A DNA stretch of 64,000 nt from Burkholderia aenigmatica (lineage in GTDB: Bacteria; Pseudomonadota; Gammaproteobacteria; Burkholderiales; Burkholderiaceae), in NCBI RefSeq assembly GCF_902499175.1, contig NZ_CABVQC010000020.1, positions 52,227 through 116,226 of the forward strand, read 5' to 3'. Below are positions 1 to 9,252 of this stretch, in pieces. A program made the position numbers and the translations under genes. The notes beneath the pieces were generated by a model that worked only from the letters and a program-made list of their open reading frames with translations, searched no databases and was not told the DNA's origin. How positions within the stretch are numbered: the stretch's first letter is position 1; every line of letters begins with the position of its first letter.

Positions 1-1268
1 AACAGCGTGCCGAGTACCGCGATGCCGAGCGTCGCGCCGGTCATGCGCGCGACGTTGACGAGCGCGCTCGCGGTGCCCGAACGCGCGGCGTCGACCGCCC
101 CGACGGCGACCGTCATCAACGGCCCCGTCGCGATCCCCATGCCGAGCCCCGTCATCGCAAGCCCGAGTTCGGCGCCGAGCAGGCTCGACGAACCGGCCGA
201 CGCGCCGATCGCGCCGAGCCCGCTCGCGATCAGTCCGACCCCGCCGGCCGTCGTCGCACGTGAGCCGATGCGCTCGGACAGCGGCCCCGACCACGGCGAT
301 ACGACGACGAACACGAGCGCCATCGGTAGCAGCGCGAGGCCCGCGCCGGTCGAATCGAGGCGGCCGGCGCCTTGCCAGTAGAGCGGCAGCAGGAACAGCA
401 CGCCGTACATTCCGAACGTCATGCCCGAGGTCGCGGCGATCGCGCCGCGAAACGCGCCGATCCGGAAGAGTTCGAGCGGCACGAGCGCGGCCGCGCCGTG
501 ACGCCGTTCGATCGACACGAATGTGGCGAACGCGGCGATCGCGACGCAGCCCGCGAGCACGCATGCGGCCGGCGAATCGCGGAACACGATCGCCGCATAC
601 GCCAGCGTGCCGAGCACGAGCGCGCCCGTGACTTGTGCGCCGACGTCGACGTGCCGGCCGCGCGGATCGGACGACTCGGGCACCGCCGGGATGGCAAGCA
701 GCATCGCGGCGATGCTCAGCGGCACGACGACGAAGAAGATGCTGCGCCAGCCGAAGTGCCGGATCAGCACGCCGCCGAGTGTCGGGCCGATCGCCATCGC
801 CGCGCCGTTGCAGGCGGCCCAGATGCCGAGTGCGCGGCCACGCTCGACCGGGTCGCGCCACACCACCCGCACGATCGCGAGCGACGCCGGGAGCAGCAGC
901 GCGGCGCCGACGCCGGCCAGTGCGCGGGCGGCGATCAGCACCGGCACCGAAGGCGCGAGCGCGCACAGCAGCGACGCGACGGTGAAGAGGGCCGTGCCCG
1001 CGATGAAGATGCGGCGCCGGCCGTGCAGGTCGGCGAGCAGCCCGCCGGTCAGCAGCAGCACCGCGTACGTGAGGTTGTAGCTGTCGACGACCCATTGCAA
1101 TGCGCCGACGCCCGCGTGGAAATAGTCGCCGATCGCACGCGTCGCGAGATTCACGACGGCCGTGTCGACCTGCGCGACGAGGACGGCGAGGCAGAGGGTC
1201 AGCAGGGTCATGCCGCGCCGCTTGACGACGCGGCCGGCGAGCGCGGAAAGTTCTCCGGTGTGAGCCAT
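1..1268 (-). CDS. DHA2-family MFS multidrug exporter (3' end outside window)
   Basis: The reading frame is open from ATG at 1268 down to base 1, giving 422 codons with no stop, so the C-terminus is missing. The translation is a string of hydrophobic helices. An early segment reads VAQVDTAVVNLATRAIG, matching the motif-D1-like start of 14-helix drug:H+ antiporters (EmrB/QacA type). The cytoplasmic loop motif A appears as GGLLADLHGRRR near residue 80, and an antiporter-like GIWAACNGAAMAIGPTLGG follows. It should sit in the inner membrane and export small toxic compounds by proton antiport. No regulator is adjacent inside the window. Family call is firm; the substrate cannot be told. Confidence 0.9.
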   Translation of the reverse strand, partial: MAHTGELSALAGRVVKRRGMTLLTLCLAVLVAQVDTAVVNLATRAIGDYFHAGVGALQWVVDSYNLTYAVLLLTGGLLADLHGRRRIFIAGTALFTVASLLCALAPSVPVLIAARALAGVGAALLLPASLAIVRVVWRDPVERGRALGIWAACNGAAMAIGPTLGGVLIRHFGWRSIFFVVVPLSIAAMLLAIPAVPESSDPRGRHVDVGAQVTGALVLGTLAYAAIVFRDSPAACVLAGCVAIAAFATFVSIERRHGAAALVPLELFRIGAFRGAIAATSGMTFGMYGVLFLLPLYWQGAGRLDSTGAGLALLPMALVFVVVSPWSGPLSERIGSRATTAGGVGLIASGLGAIGASAGSSSLLGAELGLAMTGLGMGIATGPLMTVAVGAVDAARSGTASALVNVARMTGATLGIAVLGTL

Positions 1269-2516
1269 GGGCGGTGTTCTTGAGCGGACGATCATGCGAG
1301 CTTAAGCGCCGCCTGCTGCCAGCGTGGTGTCAGCAGGGCAAGGGCAGCCGACGCGCAATCGGCATGCATGTATGCTCGGTGCGCGGAGCAGGAACAACGG
1401 GCCTTGAGCCCCCGGTTCTCGCCTGATTCAACCAACCCGCGCAAATAGCCGCCGACGGCCTCCCGTCAATCGCCGGCGCACTCGCATCGATGGCGGGGTC
1501 GCATTGCAGCGCCGCGACGCCATACTGCAACGGGACCACGCAATGCACGATTGCCTGGATGAGTTTGGTCTACCGTGTCACACCCATTTTCGAGAACGCC
1601 GCACGCAAATGCGAACGCGCGGGGCTATGGCGGATCGGCATCGTTTCGGCTGCATTCTGCAGCGACAACGCTTGCGTCAGATGCAGCACGAGCGATGCCT
1701 CGCGGCGGGTTCAGCTTGAACATGGCCTGCAGCGTCTCGTCCGAGACCTGCGGCCGGCAATCGGAATCGCGTCCCCAGGAAGACGGGTGCGGCGCTTGCG
1801 GCCCGCTTGCTCGTCGATCGGCGGCGGCCGCACGAGCGGCCCAGCCGTGCGCGTCCGGCGCGTCGCGGACCAGCGCGTGCACCGTCCGCGGGTTCGCGGC
1901 GCCGTCGCACGCTAGCCAGCCGTCGGCAAAGCGCGAGCCTCCACGTTTTTTAATCGGGACGGTCGGATTGGCCGTCGCGGAGCAGGCGTCGGCACGACCA
2001 GTGGGCCGGAACGATTGCCGTTGCGATCCCGAAAACCATTCCGCTATCGGATTGATGAATTCGCTCGCTTTATCGCTATCAGCATACTAAGAGCACTGTC
2101 GGCAATGCGGAATTGCGATGACCAGCTCCGCATGTCGCCAAGTTTTCGAAGCTGGCCATGGAGTTCATTCGGCTGAGGGTTTCTATTTAGTACGTGTCCT
2201 AGTGCTCATTTTGTTTCAAATTGAAAATTACCGATTAAATCTAAAAATTAAAATAAAATTCGCCGATTCGTGCATTGACGCATTGCTTCCTCGAAAATAG
2301 AATCCATCGCCAATCTAGGAAGTTTTTGCTTCGTCCGGGGTTTCCCTTCCCTGCATCGCACGTCTCAATTGACGATGGCGAGCCGCTCCGCCTTGCGGAT
2401 TTTTCCCTGGTTGAATCGTATTCGGATTATCGGTTTATTACGTCTGATCGAATTGATGGATTAATTCTGGATGGATTTGTCGTGCCCATTCAAATTTTAA
2501 TGATGGAGGCGCACCA
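1269..2516. other. gene-free stretch, AT-rich in its second half
   Basis: No convincing gene is seen in about 1.25 kb. The first 650 bases are GC-rich with only short overlapping frames. From about 1945, and strongly from 2180 to 2480, composition turns AT-rich, quite unlike the flanks. That is what a silencer-bound, transferred promoter region can look like, and it sits directly before the 2517-10722 cluster. A weak sigma-70-like pair (TTGTTT at 2211-2216, TTAAAT at 2235-2240, 18-base spacer) can be picked out but is not reliable. A minus-strand frame open from about 2040 to 1625 shows no recognised domain and may be a decayed gene. Confidence 0.5.
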
Positions 2517-3770
2517 ATGGATGCAAGAAAAGAATCCCGGGCTGCAACGGCATCGAATGTCTATTTTGGTCCTTCCGCGCAGAGAAAATGGCTGAGGCGC
2601 GGTGCGCCGCGCGACGTGGACGTCGTTCTGCTGACTCATCCGCGCGATAGAGCCGATGTCGAGCGGATGTTTCCGTGGGCGGGAATGCTCGATGGCGACG
2701 CACTCGCTGATCTGCTGGACTGTCTGCAACCCGTCTACGGCGAGATCATCGAGGCGAAAGGCATCAACATCGGAATCCTCTTTTTGCCGATTCTCGCGGA
2801 AGACATGATCGATCCGAGAAAGCGTGCATCGAGTCGCAGTCGCATGGAGACGGAGGGATTGACCAAGGCGGCCGCGATGGGCGCACGACATGTCTGCCTG
2901 GGCGGGCTGACCGGGGCGCTGACGAATTACGGCCGCCGCATCGAAGCGCGTTCGAAGGAACTCGGTATCGAATTGACGACCGGCCATGCGGTGACGTCGG
3001 TCTCGATCGTCCGGCAGTTCGACAAGGCACTGTCCGAGTCGGGATTGAGCGGTGGCGATGCGGTCCTCGCCATCCTTGGCGTTGGCAGCGTGGGCGCGGG
3101 GGTGGCCAGGCTGCTGGCGCACTCGCCTCGGGCCACGCGACCCGCGGAGCTGATCCTCGTCGACACGCTGCAACAGCAGGACAGGGTTCGCGCGATTGCA
3201 GACGAAGTGATGGCATATTCATCGATGCGGGTATCGGTTGAGGTGCTTCCGACGCGTTACGCGTTGCCGGATGGCAGCCGCTGCTATCGCGATGCCAATG
3301 TAATCGTCAGTGCGGTCAGCACGCCGTCCATCCTCGATATCGACCTCGTGCGCGCCGGCACGATCCTGATCGACGACAGCCAGCCTTATTGCTGGGATCG
3401 CAACGCAGCGTGGGCGCGCGTGCAGGCACGTGGTGACATCCTTCCGTGTGATGCAGGGCTTGTCGATGCAGGTGCGACCGCATATCGGTCGTTCTTTCCG
3501 TTCGATTTCGCCGACGATGTCGGAAACGGCAGCGTCGTCTCATGGTCGTGCCTGGCCGAGGGGATGTTGCGCGCCAGCCTGCCGCAACTCGCAAGCAATA
3601 TCGGCGAGGCGGATGTGGCACAACTGCTGGCCTACGAGCGCGCGTTCGATAAGGTGAAGTTCGGAATTCCGCCGCTCCAATGCGGAAGGCATGTGCTGGA
3701 TGTGGCCGCTTTCCGCCGTTTTCTGCGCGATGCGGACGGATCGTCCGGCGAGCGAGGAGGCCGTTCGTGA
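2517..3770 (+). CDS. acyl-ACP reductase-like Rossmann protein (cyanobacterial AAR family)
   Basis: 417 residues. The ATG at 2517 follows a GGAGG at 2504-2508. The pattern matches aldehyde-forming long-chain acyl-ACP reductases of cyanobacteria. There is a FLPILAEDM segment near residue 89, GGLTGAL near 129, TTGHAVTSVSIVRQ near 154 and a nucleotide-binding GVGSVG at 188-193. LIDDSQP lies near 284, and a SCLAEGML segment places Cys345 where AAR has its acyl-accepting cysteine. Known AARs reduce acyl-ACP to aldehyde with NADPH. That chemistry here is inference, since the protein is longer than AAR (about 340) with extra N- and C-terminal residues. Its stop overlaps the next GTG, so it is the first gene of a coupled operon. 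A shikimate-dehydrogenase-like enzyme of other function is the alternative. Confidence 0.7.
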   Translation: MDARKESRAATASNVYFGPSAQRKWLRRGAPRDVDVVLLTHPRDRADVERMFPWAGMLDGDALADLLDCLQPVYGEIIEAKGINIGILFLPILAEDMIDPRKRASSRSRMETEGLTKAAAMGARHVCLGGLTGALTNYGRRIEARSKELGIELTTGHAVTSVSIVRQFDKALSESGLSGGDAVLAILGVGSVGAGVARLLAHSPRATRPAELILVDTLQQQDRVRAIADEVMAYSSMRVSVEVLPTRYALPDGSRCYRDANVIVSAVSTPSILDIDLVRAGTILIDDSQPYCWDRNAAWARVQARGDILPCDAGLVDAGATAYRSFFPFDFADDVGNGSVVSWSCLAEGMLRASLPQLASNIGEADVAQLLAYERAFDKVKFGIPPLQCGRHVLDVAAFRRFLRDADGSSGERGGRS

Positions 3771-4975
3771 AGACGATTCCGATTTATCGAGGATGCAACC
3801 GTTGCGGGATGCCGTTGCATTACGACGCGCTGATGAATGGCACCGACGTCGACAAGACCGTGGCGTCGGCGCTATGCGCACACTGTTCGCGCATGCAATC
3901 CGATCGGCGCCCCGAATACGAACGGGATGCCGATCACGAATGGTTGCTCGATGCGATTATTTCCAGCGCCCACGGCGAACGAACCTGGCGTCACAAGGCG
4001 CTCTCGGCGGCGAAACGCTTGCCGATTGTCGGTGACGGCAGTCTCAGGACGGCAGCCGCCATGCTCGATTCGATTCCGGCCCGCGAACCGCGTTCGACGT
4101 ATTCCGCGATGGTGCTCTACAGCGGCGGGAAGGACAGCACCTACATGCTGGTTCAACTGGCGGAGAAAGGGTTGAATGTTTGCGCGTGGATGCTGGATCC
4201 CGGTTACCAGTCGCCGCAAACACTCGAGAGTGCGCGGCGCGTCACCGCCAAGCTCGGTATTCCGCTTGTGATCGAACGTCCGGATAAAGCGCTCACGGAT
4301 GCGCTGTTCCGATCGGGATTTTCGATCGACGGGAATTCGGATGTCGATCTACAGAAGGGAGCCATGACGTACGGCTCCGCGTGCTGGCCGTGTTTTTCGC
4401 TGATCGCGGTCAGCGCGAGCGCCTTCGCGAATCGCCATCGCATTCCGCTCTGCTTCATCGGCACGCAGAAAGGGCAGAACCGGTTGAATCTGGAAGGTGC
4501 GGGCGTGTTGTCTGCGCAAGCGTTGCCGAAGGTCAACGATCTCGTCGCCAGGTTCGTGCAGCCGTTCCGCAAAGCGATCCCGGATCACGCGGCTTCGCTC
4601 GAAGCGGATCCCGACGACATCGGGTTTCCGACCGTGCTCGTGCCGTACTACGAACTCATGCGCAAGCCCGAGCGGGAGATCCAGATTGCGCATATCGAGC
4701 GATATGACTGGATCCTGCCGAAAAATACGGGCGCATGTAGTTCGAATTGCATGATCAACGAGTTGGGCCGGGCCGTCATGCGTTCGAGATTCGGTTTCGA
4801 TCTGTATCAGGTCATTGACGCGAACGAACGTCGGCTCGGGTACGCCCCGGATCAGGCCGCCTCGGGCTTGCCCGATCCGGCCATCGTGCGTCTCGGCGCT
4901 ACGATGCTCGGCTTGAGTGAGCAAGAGGCCGCCGAACTTGGCGTGAAGATTAGACAGGATAGTCACGATGCGTAA
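3767..4975 (+). CDS. PP-loop ATPase with zinc ribbon (amidotransferase/sulfurtransferase-like)
   Basis: 402 residues from GTG at 3767, chosen because GAGGAGG at 3754-3760 precedes it and it overlaps the upstream TGA (GTGA). An N-terminal zinc ribbon is formed by Cys10, Cys13, Cys37 and Cys40. The PP-loop SGGKDS is at 119-124, so ATP-to-AMP adenylation of a substrate is expected. A CWPC at 206-209 and Cys324/Cys328 near the C-terminus are further paired cysteines. Layout resembles the N-acetyl-sugar amidotransferase (WbpG) group and also Fe-S PP-loop thiolases such as TtuA. Either nitrogen or sulfur transfer is possible. Placement between a reductase-like and a hydrolase gene suggests small-molecule tailoring rather than tRNA or LPS work (inference). 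Confidence 0.75.
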   Translation: MKTIPIYRGCNRCGMPLHYDALMNGTDVDKTVASALCAHCSRMQSDRRPEYERDADHEWLLDAIISSAHGERTWRHKALSAAKRLPIVGDGSLRTAAAMLDSIPAREPRSTYSAMVLYSGGKDSTYMLVQLAEKGLNVCAWMLDPGYQSPQTLESARRVTAKLGIPLVIERPDKALTDALFRSGFSIDGNSDVDLQKGAMTYGSACWPCFSLIAVSASAFANRHRIPLCFIGTQKGQNRLNLEGAGVLSAQALPKVNDLVARFVQPFRKAIPDHAASLEADPDDIGFPTVLVPYYELMRKPEREIQIAHIERYDWILPKNTGACSSNCMINELGRAVMRSRFGFDLYQVIDANERRLGYAPDQAASGLPDPAIVRLGATMLGLSEQEAAELGVKIRQDSHDA

Positions 4976-6182
4976 TCTGAGCGAAACCGAGACCTATTCC
5001 TTTACCGATCACATTCTGAGCCGCGCCGTCTTCGCGCTGTCGCGCGTCGTGGGCGTGAAGAACATCACGCGGCCGTTCTGGAATCGCTGGCGGGCTGCAC
5101 TGTTCGACCAGAACACGCTAGATCGCTTCCTCGCGGCGATGGACGGTCTTTCCGACTGGCCGACGAAAGGCATGGACTTCCTGCAAGCCGAGATTCGACG
5201 GGTCGAGGCGATGCTGCCCGGGGTGTCCGACGACGATGCCATTGCGCACTACCGGCGGTTGTCGTTCCTCGCCCATCTGGTCCAATGGGGCTGTCTGCCG
5301 CTTTCGGATGCGAAGACGATGGCCTATCGGCACTGTCGAGACTTCTATATCGAGGCCGAACGCCGGGCATTCGGCGCGCGATTCGCTCGTATGCGCATCG
5401 ACTGGCAAGGCAAACCGATGTGGGCGAATCTGCATTTGCCGGAGCCGACGTTATCGTCGGGGCCGATTCCGTTAGTCGTGATCGTGCACGGCATGGACGA
5501 CGTCAAGGAAGAGCATCTCGCGAGCGAGCTGTTGTTTTCCGAAGCGGGTTTTGCCGTGCTGTGCATCGACGGCCCGGGGCAAGGCGAAACTTTTCTGCTC
5601 GACGGCGCGACGTGGCCGTCGAACTTCGACGAGGCGATCGTCGCGGCCGTCGACGCGTTGAGCGACTATCCGGGGATTGACACGGAAGGGTATGCCGTTG
5701 CCGGTATCAGCTGGGGCGGCATGTGGGCTTACAAGATTGCAGCAGTCGACCCGCGTGTCGGCGCGATTCTCGATCTGGGCGGCCCGGTGGATGCGCGCGA
5801 ATTCAACAAGTTACCTTTCTTCCTGAAAAGCAAGTTTTGCCAGATTCTCGGCATTGCGTCGCTCGACGAGGCCCGAGATTCGGTCGACCACTTCGCCATC
5901 CGCGACGTGACGATGCTCGGAAAGATTCGCGCCCGTGTCCACATCGTTCATGGCGGTCGCGATCCGCTTGTGTCGGTCGCAGACAAGACATGGCTGCGCG
6001 ATACCCTGAGCGCGCTCGGGCGAACCGACGGCGTCCAGCTGACGCTGTTCGCCGATGGAGACCATTGCTGCACGCAATACGTGACGGAAATCCGGCGTGC
6101 TGCAGCCGCAGAGTTTTTCGATGCCTACACGCAGCGAATCGGCAGTCGCTGCCAGTCGGGCCATCGCTTGCCGACCGCATAA
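4968..6182 (+). CDS. alpha/beta hydrolase, FrsA / pseudooxynicotine-hydrolase type
   Basis: 404 residues; the ATG at 4968 overlaps the previous gene by 8 bases, indicating translational coupling. A helical N-terminal domain of about 150 residues precedes a classic alpha/beta-hydrolase core: oxyanion region IVHGMDDVKEE near 172, DGPGQGE near 201, nucleophile Ser248 in GISWGG, Asp332 in HGGRDPL and His366 in DGDHCC. The N-terminal cap plus this core is the layout of FrsA-like esterases and of 2,6-dihydroxypseudooxynicotine hydrolase, which cleaves C-C bonds. No signal peptide, so cytoplasmic. It probably hydrolyses an intermediate or releases a product made by its two operon partners; the substrate is unknown. 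Confidence 0.8.
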   Translation: MRNLSETETYSFTDHILSRAVFALSRVVGVKNITRPFWNRWRAALFDQNTLDRFLAAMDGLSDWPTKGMDFLQAEIRRVEAMLPGVSDDDAIAHYRRLSFLAHLVQWGCLPLSDAKTMAYRHCRDFYIEAERRAFGARFARMRIDWQGKPMWANLHLPEPTLSSGPIPLVVIVHGMDDVKEEHLASELLFSEAGFAVLCIDGPGQGETFLLDGATWPSNFDEAIVAAVDALSDYPGIDTEGYAVAGISWGGMWAYKIAAVDPRVGAILDLGGPVDAREFNKLPFFLKSKFCQILGIASLDEARDSVDHFAIRDVTMLGKIRARVHIVHGGRDPLVSVADKTWLRDTLSALGRTDGVQLTLFADGDHCCTQYVTEIRRAAAAEFFDAYTQRIGSRCQSGHRLPTA

Positions 6183-6224
6183 GCGTTCATCGCCTACAAC
6201 CGCGCCACATTCGGTTCTTTCACT

Positions 6225-7190
6225 ATGGAACGCATCACGATCATGCCCCGATGGGTCGGGTACGGCTTCGTTTGCGCGTGCTTCTTCGCCGCAGGCTGTA
6301 CCAAGTCGCCTGAAACGTATCACGGCTATGTCGAAGGGCAGTTTTCCTATCTGTCGGCGCCATACTCGGGAAACCTGAAGACGTTGCGCGTGGCGCGCGG
6401 CGATCGTGTCGAAGCGGGTGCGGTCGTCTTCGAGATCGGCGCGCCGGACCTGGAACAGGCAATCAAGCGCCAGTATCACCAGTGGCAATCGTCGCTGAAC
6501 GTACTCGGCGACCTGGAGCAGGGCAAGCGGTCATCTGAAATCGATACGGTGAAAGCACAGGTCGAACAGGCCCGGGCGAGCGCTGCCCTTTCAACGCAAC
6601 GGCTCGCCCGTGCAGAAACCGACTACGCGATACAAGCGATCTCGCGCGATCAGCTCGAACGCGAACGTGCGGCAGCGCGGGTGGACAAAGCACGGGTCAG
6701 CGAGCTCGCCAGTCAGCTGAGGACGGCGCGTTTGCCGGCACGCGACGGTCAACTGCATTCGCAACGACAGACCTCCGACGCACAGCAGGCCGAATACGAG
6801 CGGCTGCAGACGCAATACCGGCAACTGTCGGTGGAGGCCCCCGGCAAGGGTGTCGCCGTCGATACGTTCTTCACGCCGGGCGAGTGGGTCGTCGCCGGCA
6901 ACCCGGTGGTCAAGATTCTGGTCGATCGCAATACGAAGGTGCGCTTCTTCGTGCCTGAGGCCGCGCTGGCCAATTTACGCGTCGGTCGTGTCGTGAGAAT
7001 CACGTGCGACGGCTGCGAGCGCGGCTATACGGCGACGATCAGCCATATCGCGTCGGACGCCGAATATACGCCGCCCGTCATCTACAGCAACGATGCGCGT
7101 TCGAAGCTGGTATTTCTCGTCGAGGCGCGGCCCGATACCGTTGCCGCGCGCGGGTTGCATCCCGGCCTGCCGATCGAGGTGAGGCCATGA
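6225..7190 (+). CDS. HlyD-family periplasmic adaptor lipoprotein
   Basis: 321 residues. The N-terminal hydrophobic stretch ends in FFAAGC, a lipobox with the lipidated Cys at residue 25. A biotinyl-lipoyl-like half-domain (GNLKTLRVARGDRVEAG) is followed by a long coiled coil from roughly residue 95 to 200 and a beta-barrel part. It resembles YbhG, the adaptor of the YbhGFSR-type exporter, and would bridge the inner-membrane ABC pump to the outer-membrane factor encoded downstream. A second possible start is ATG at 6243; the first was kept. The stop overlaps the next start as ATGA. Confidence 0.85.
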   Translation: MERITIMPRWVGYGFVCACFFAAGCTKSPETYHGYVEGQFSYLSAPYSGNLKTLRVARGDRVEAGAVVFEIGAPDLEQAIKRQYHQWQSSLNVLGDLEQGKRSSEIDTVKAQVEQARASAALSTQRLARAETDYAIQAISRDQLERERAAARVDKARVSELASQLRTARLPARDGQLHSQRQTSDAQQAEYERLQTQYRQLSVEAPGKGVAVDTFFTPGEWVVAGNPVVKILVDRNTKVRFFVPEAALANLRVGRVVRITCDGCERGYTATISHIASDAEYTPPVIYSNDARSKLVFLVEARPDTVAARGLHPGLPIEVRP

Positions 7191-8113
7191 ATCATGTGAT
7201 GCCGCTGATCGATGTGCGCGATCTGAACAAGCATTTCGGCACACGGCACGTCGTCAAGAACTTGAGCCTGCAGGTCGGCCGCGGCGAGATATTCGGCTTT
7301 CTGGGCCCGAACGGGAGCGGCAAGACGACCTCGTTGCGCATGATGTGCGGACTGCTGACGCCGGATTCCGGTAGCGGAACCTGCCTCGGATTCGACATCC
7401 TGACGCAATGCCGGGAGATCAAGCGACGAGTCGGCTACATGACGCAGCGTTTCTCGTACTGGGAAGACCTGACGGTGCGGGAGAACCTCGACTTCGTCGC
7501 GCGACTGTATGCGATCGACGCGCGAAAGGAGCGCGTCGCGCGGATCCTCGCCGAGATGGGCCTGGAGTCGCGCGCGAACCAGCTCGCCGGCTCGTTGTCG
7601 GGCGGCTGGAAGCAGCGCGTGGCGCTTGCCGCTGCGCTGTTGCAGTCGCCCGAACTACTGCTGCTCGACGAACCGACGGCCGGTGTCGACCCGGGCGTGC
7701 GCAGGGTGTTCTGGGAGGAACTGCACCGTCTGGCGGCCCGCGGCGTTTCGGTGCTCGTCAGCACGCACTATATGGACGAGGCCGAACGTTGCCACAAGCT
7801 GGCCTACATCGCGTACGGCACGCTGCTGGCACACGGCGAGGTCAGTGATCTCGTGCGGCGACACGCGCTCCATACCTGGTCGGTGTCAGGAGGCGATCTC
7901 GTCCGGCTGAACGACCGGCTCAAGGGCCGGCCGGGCGTCGAGCAGGTGATTGCGTTCGGTCGTGCGCTGCACGTATCGGGACACGACGAGGTCGTGCTCG
8001 CGGCGAGTCTCGCAGCCGTCTGCGGCGATGGTGTCGAGCTTCACAGAATCGCGACGAATATCGAGCACGTTTTCCTGCATTTGATGAAGGACGCACCCGG
8101 GGAGCCTCGCTGA
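7187..8113 (+). CDS. ABC-2 exporter ATP-binding protein (YbhF/CcmA type)
   Basis: 308 residues from ATG at 7187, which shares ATGA with the stop of the adaptor gene and follows GAGGTGAGG. It contains Walker A GPNGSGKT, a Q-loop near YMTQRFSYWEDL, signature LSGGWKQR (LSGGQ variant), Walker B LLLLDEPTAGVDP and a switch His in STHYMDEAE. A single nucleotide-binding domain with a roughly 90-residue C-terminal tail is typical of ABC-2 exporters. It powers the permease encoded 3 bases downstream; two copies would act per transporter. Substrate is presumably the product of the upstream biosynthetic-looking genes (inference from operon structure). Confidence 0.92.
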   Translation: MNHVMPLIDVRDLNKHFGTRHVVKNLSLQVGRGEIFGFLGPNGSGKTTSLRMMCGLLTPDSGSGTCLGFDILTQCREIKRRVGYMTQRFSYWEDLTVRENLDFVARLYAIDARKERVARILAEMGLESRANQLAGSLSGGWKQRVALAAALLQSPELLLLDEPTAGVDPGVRRVFWEELHRLAARGVSVLVSTHYMDEAERCHKLAYIAYGTLLAHGEVSDLVRRHALHTWSVSGGDLVRLNDRLKGRPGVEQVIAFGRALHVSGHDEVVLAASLAAVCGDGVELHRIATNIEHVFLHLMKDAPGEPR

Positions 8114-8115
8114 TC

Positions 8116-9246
8116 ATGACCGGATTCTCGATTTCCCGCTGGTGGAGCATGGTGACGAAGGAATTCCTGCAGATCCGCCGCGATCGCGTCACGCTGGGGA
8201 TGATCGCAGTGTTGCCGATCGTGCAGCTGGCGCTGTTCGGTTTTGCGATCAACAGCGATCCTAAGCATCTTCCGGCGATCGTGCTCGCCGACGACGCAAG
8301 CGAATTTTCGCGATCGCTCGTCGCCGGCATGCGCAATACAGGCTATTTCGATATCCAGGGCGGCCAGTTTTCCGAACGGGCGGCTCGTGACGCGCTGCAA
8401 AAGGGCACCGTGCAGTTCGTGGTGAGCGTGCCGTACGACTTCTCGCGACGACTGGTGCGCAACGAGCATCCGGAAATTCTGGTCGAGGCGGATGCGACCG
8501 ATCCCGCTGCAACGGGAAATGCGATCGCCGCGTTCAATACGATGACGCAGACCGTGTTGAACAAGGATTTGACGGGAGCCCTGGCGACAACCGCGCCATC
8601 GCAAGCATTCTCGGCCCGCGTGCACAGGGTCTACAACCCGGCCGGCATAACGCAGTACAACATCATTCCCGGCTTGATGGGCGTCATCCTGTCGATGACG
8701 ATGGTCATGATGACGAGTCTCGCCATCACGCGTGAACGTGAACGTGGAACGATCGAGAACATCCTCGCGTCGCCGGCAACCTCGATCGAGGTGATCAGCG
8801 GAAAGATCGTGCCGTACGTCCTGATCGGCCTTCTGCAGTGCACGATCATCCTGCTGGCGGCACGATTCGTATTCAGCGTGCCGTTTGAAGGCAATCCGGT
8901 GACGGTCTACTGCCTCGCGTCGTTGCTGATCGTCGCGAATCTGATGGTCGGCATCGCCATCTCGTCGGTCGCACGGAACCAGTTGCAGGCGATGCAGATG
9001 ACGTTCTTCTATTTCCTGCCGAGCGTCCTGCTCTCCGGATTCATGTTCCCGTTTGCAGGCATGCCGAGCTGGGCGCGGCTGCTAGGCAACGGATTGCCAT
9101 TGACTTATTTCAACCGGGCCATCCGGGGCGTCCTCCTGAAGGGGAGTGGATGGAACGAAGTATGGCCCGATGCCGCGACGATGACCGTTTTCGCGCTGGT
9201 TGCAATGACGGTCGGCCTGCTCGCTTACCGAACCACGCTCGATTGA
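8116..9246 (+). CDS. ABC-2 type permease (YbhR/YbhS-like)
   Basis: 376 residues starting 3 bases after the ATPase stop, with GGGGAG upstream. One N-terminal membrane helix (MIAVLPIVQLALFGFAI) is followed by a periplasmic domain of about 130 residues and then five C-terminal helices beginning near NIIPGLMGVILSMTM. The ABC-2 signature region TREREERGT-like (TRERERGTIENILASP) is present. This is the one-plus-five layout of YbhR/YbhS and drug-export permeases. E. coli-type systems encode two such permeases; only one occurs here, so a homodimer is likely. It works with the adaptor and the outer-membrane factor on either side. Confidence 0.9.
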   Translation: MTGFSISRWWSMVTKEFLQIRRDRVTLGMIAVLPIVQLALFGFAINSDPKHLPAIVLADDASEFSRSLVAGMRNTGYFDIQGGQFSERAARDALQKGTVQFVVSVPYDFSRRLVRNEHPEILVEADATDPAATGNAIAAFNTMTQTVLNKDLTGALATTAPSQAFSARVHRVYNPAGITQYNIIPGLMGVILSMTMVMMTSLAITRERERGTIENILASPATSIEVISGKIVPYVLIGLLQCTIILLAARFVFSVPFEGNPVTVYCLASLLIVANLMVGIAISSVARNQLQAMQMTFFYFLPSVLLSGFMFPFAGMPSWARLLGNGLPLTYFNRAIRGVLLKGSGWNEVWPDAATMTVFALVAMTVGLLAYRTTLD

Positions 9247-9252
9247 ACGACG

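Noticed and set aside
1625..2040. minus-strand frame of about 138 codons in the first intergenic stretch
   Set aside because: Some segments look protein-like, but there is no start with a ribosome site and no recognised domain; at most a decayed gene.
2275..2595. 106-codon plus-strand frame just before the first cluster gene
   Set aside because: It overlaps the well-supported ATG at 2517 by 79 bases, lacks a ribosome site and shows no domain; the AT-rich part gives open frames by chance.
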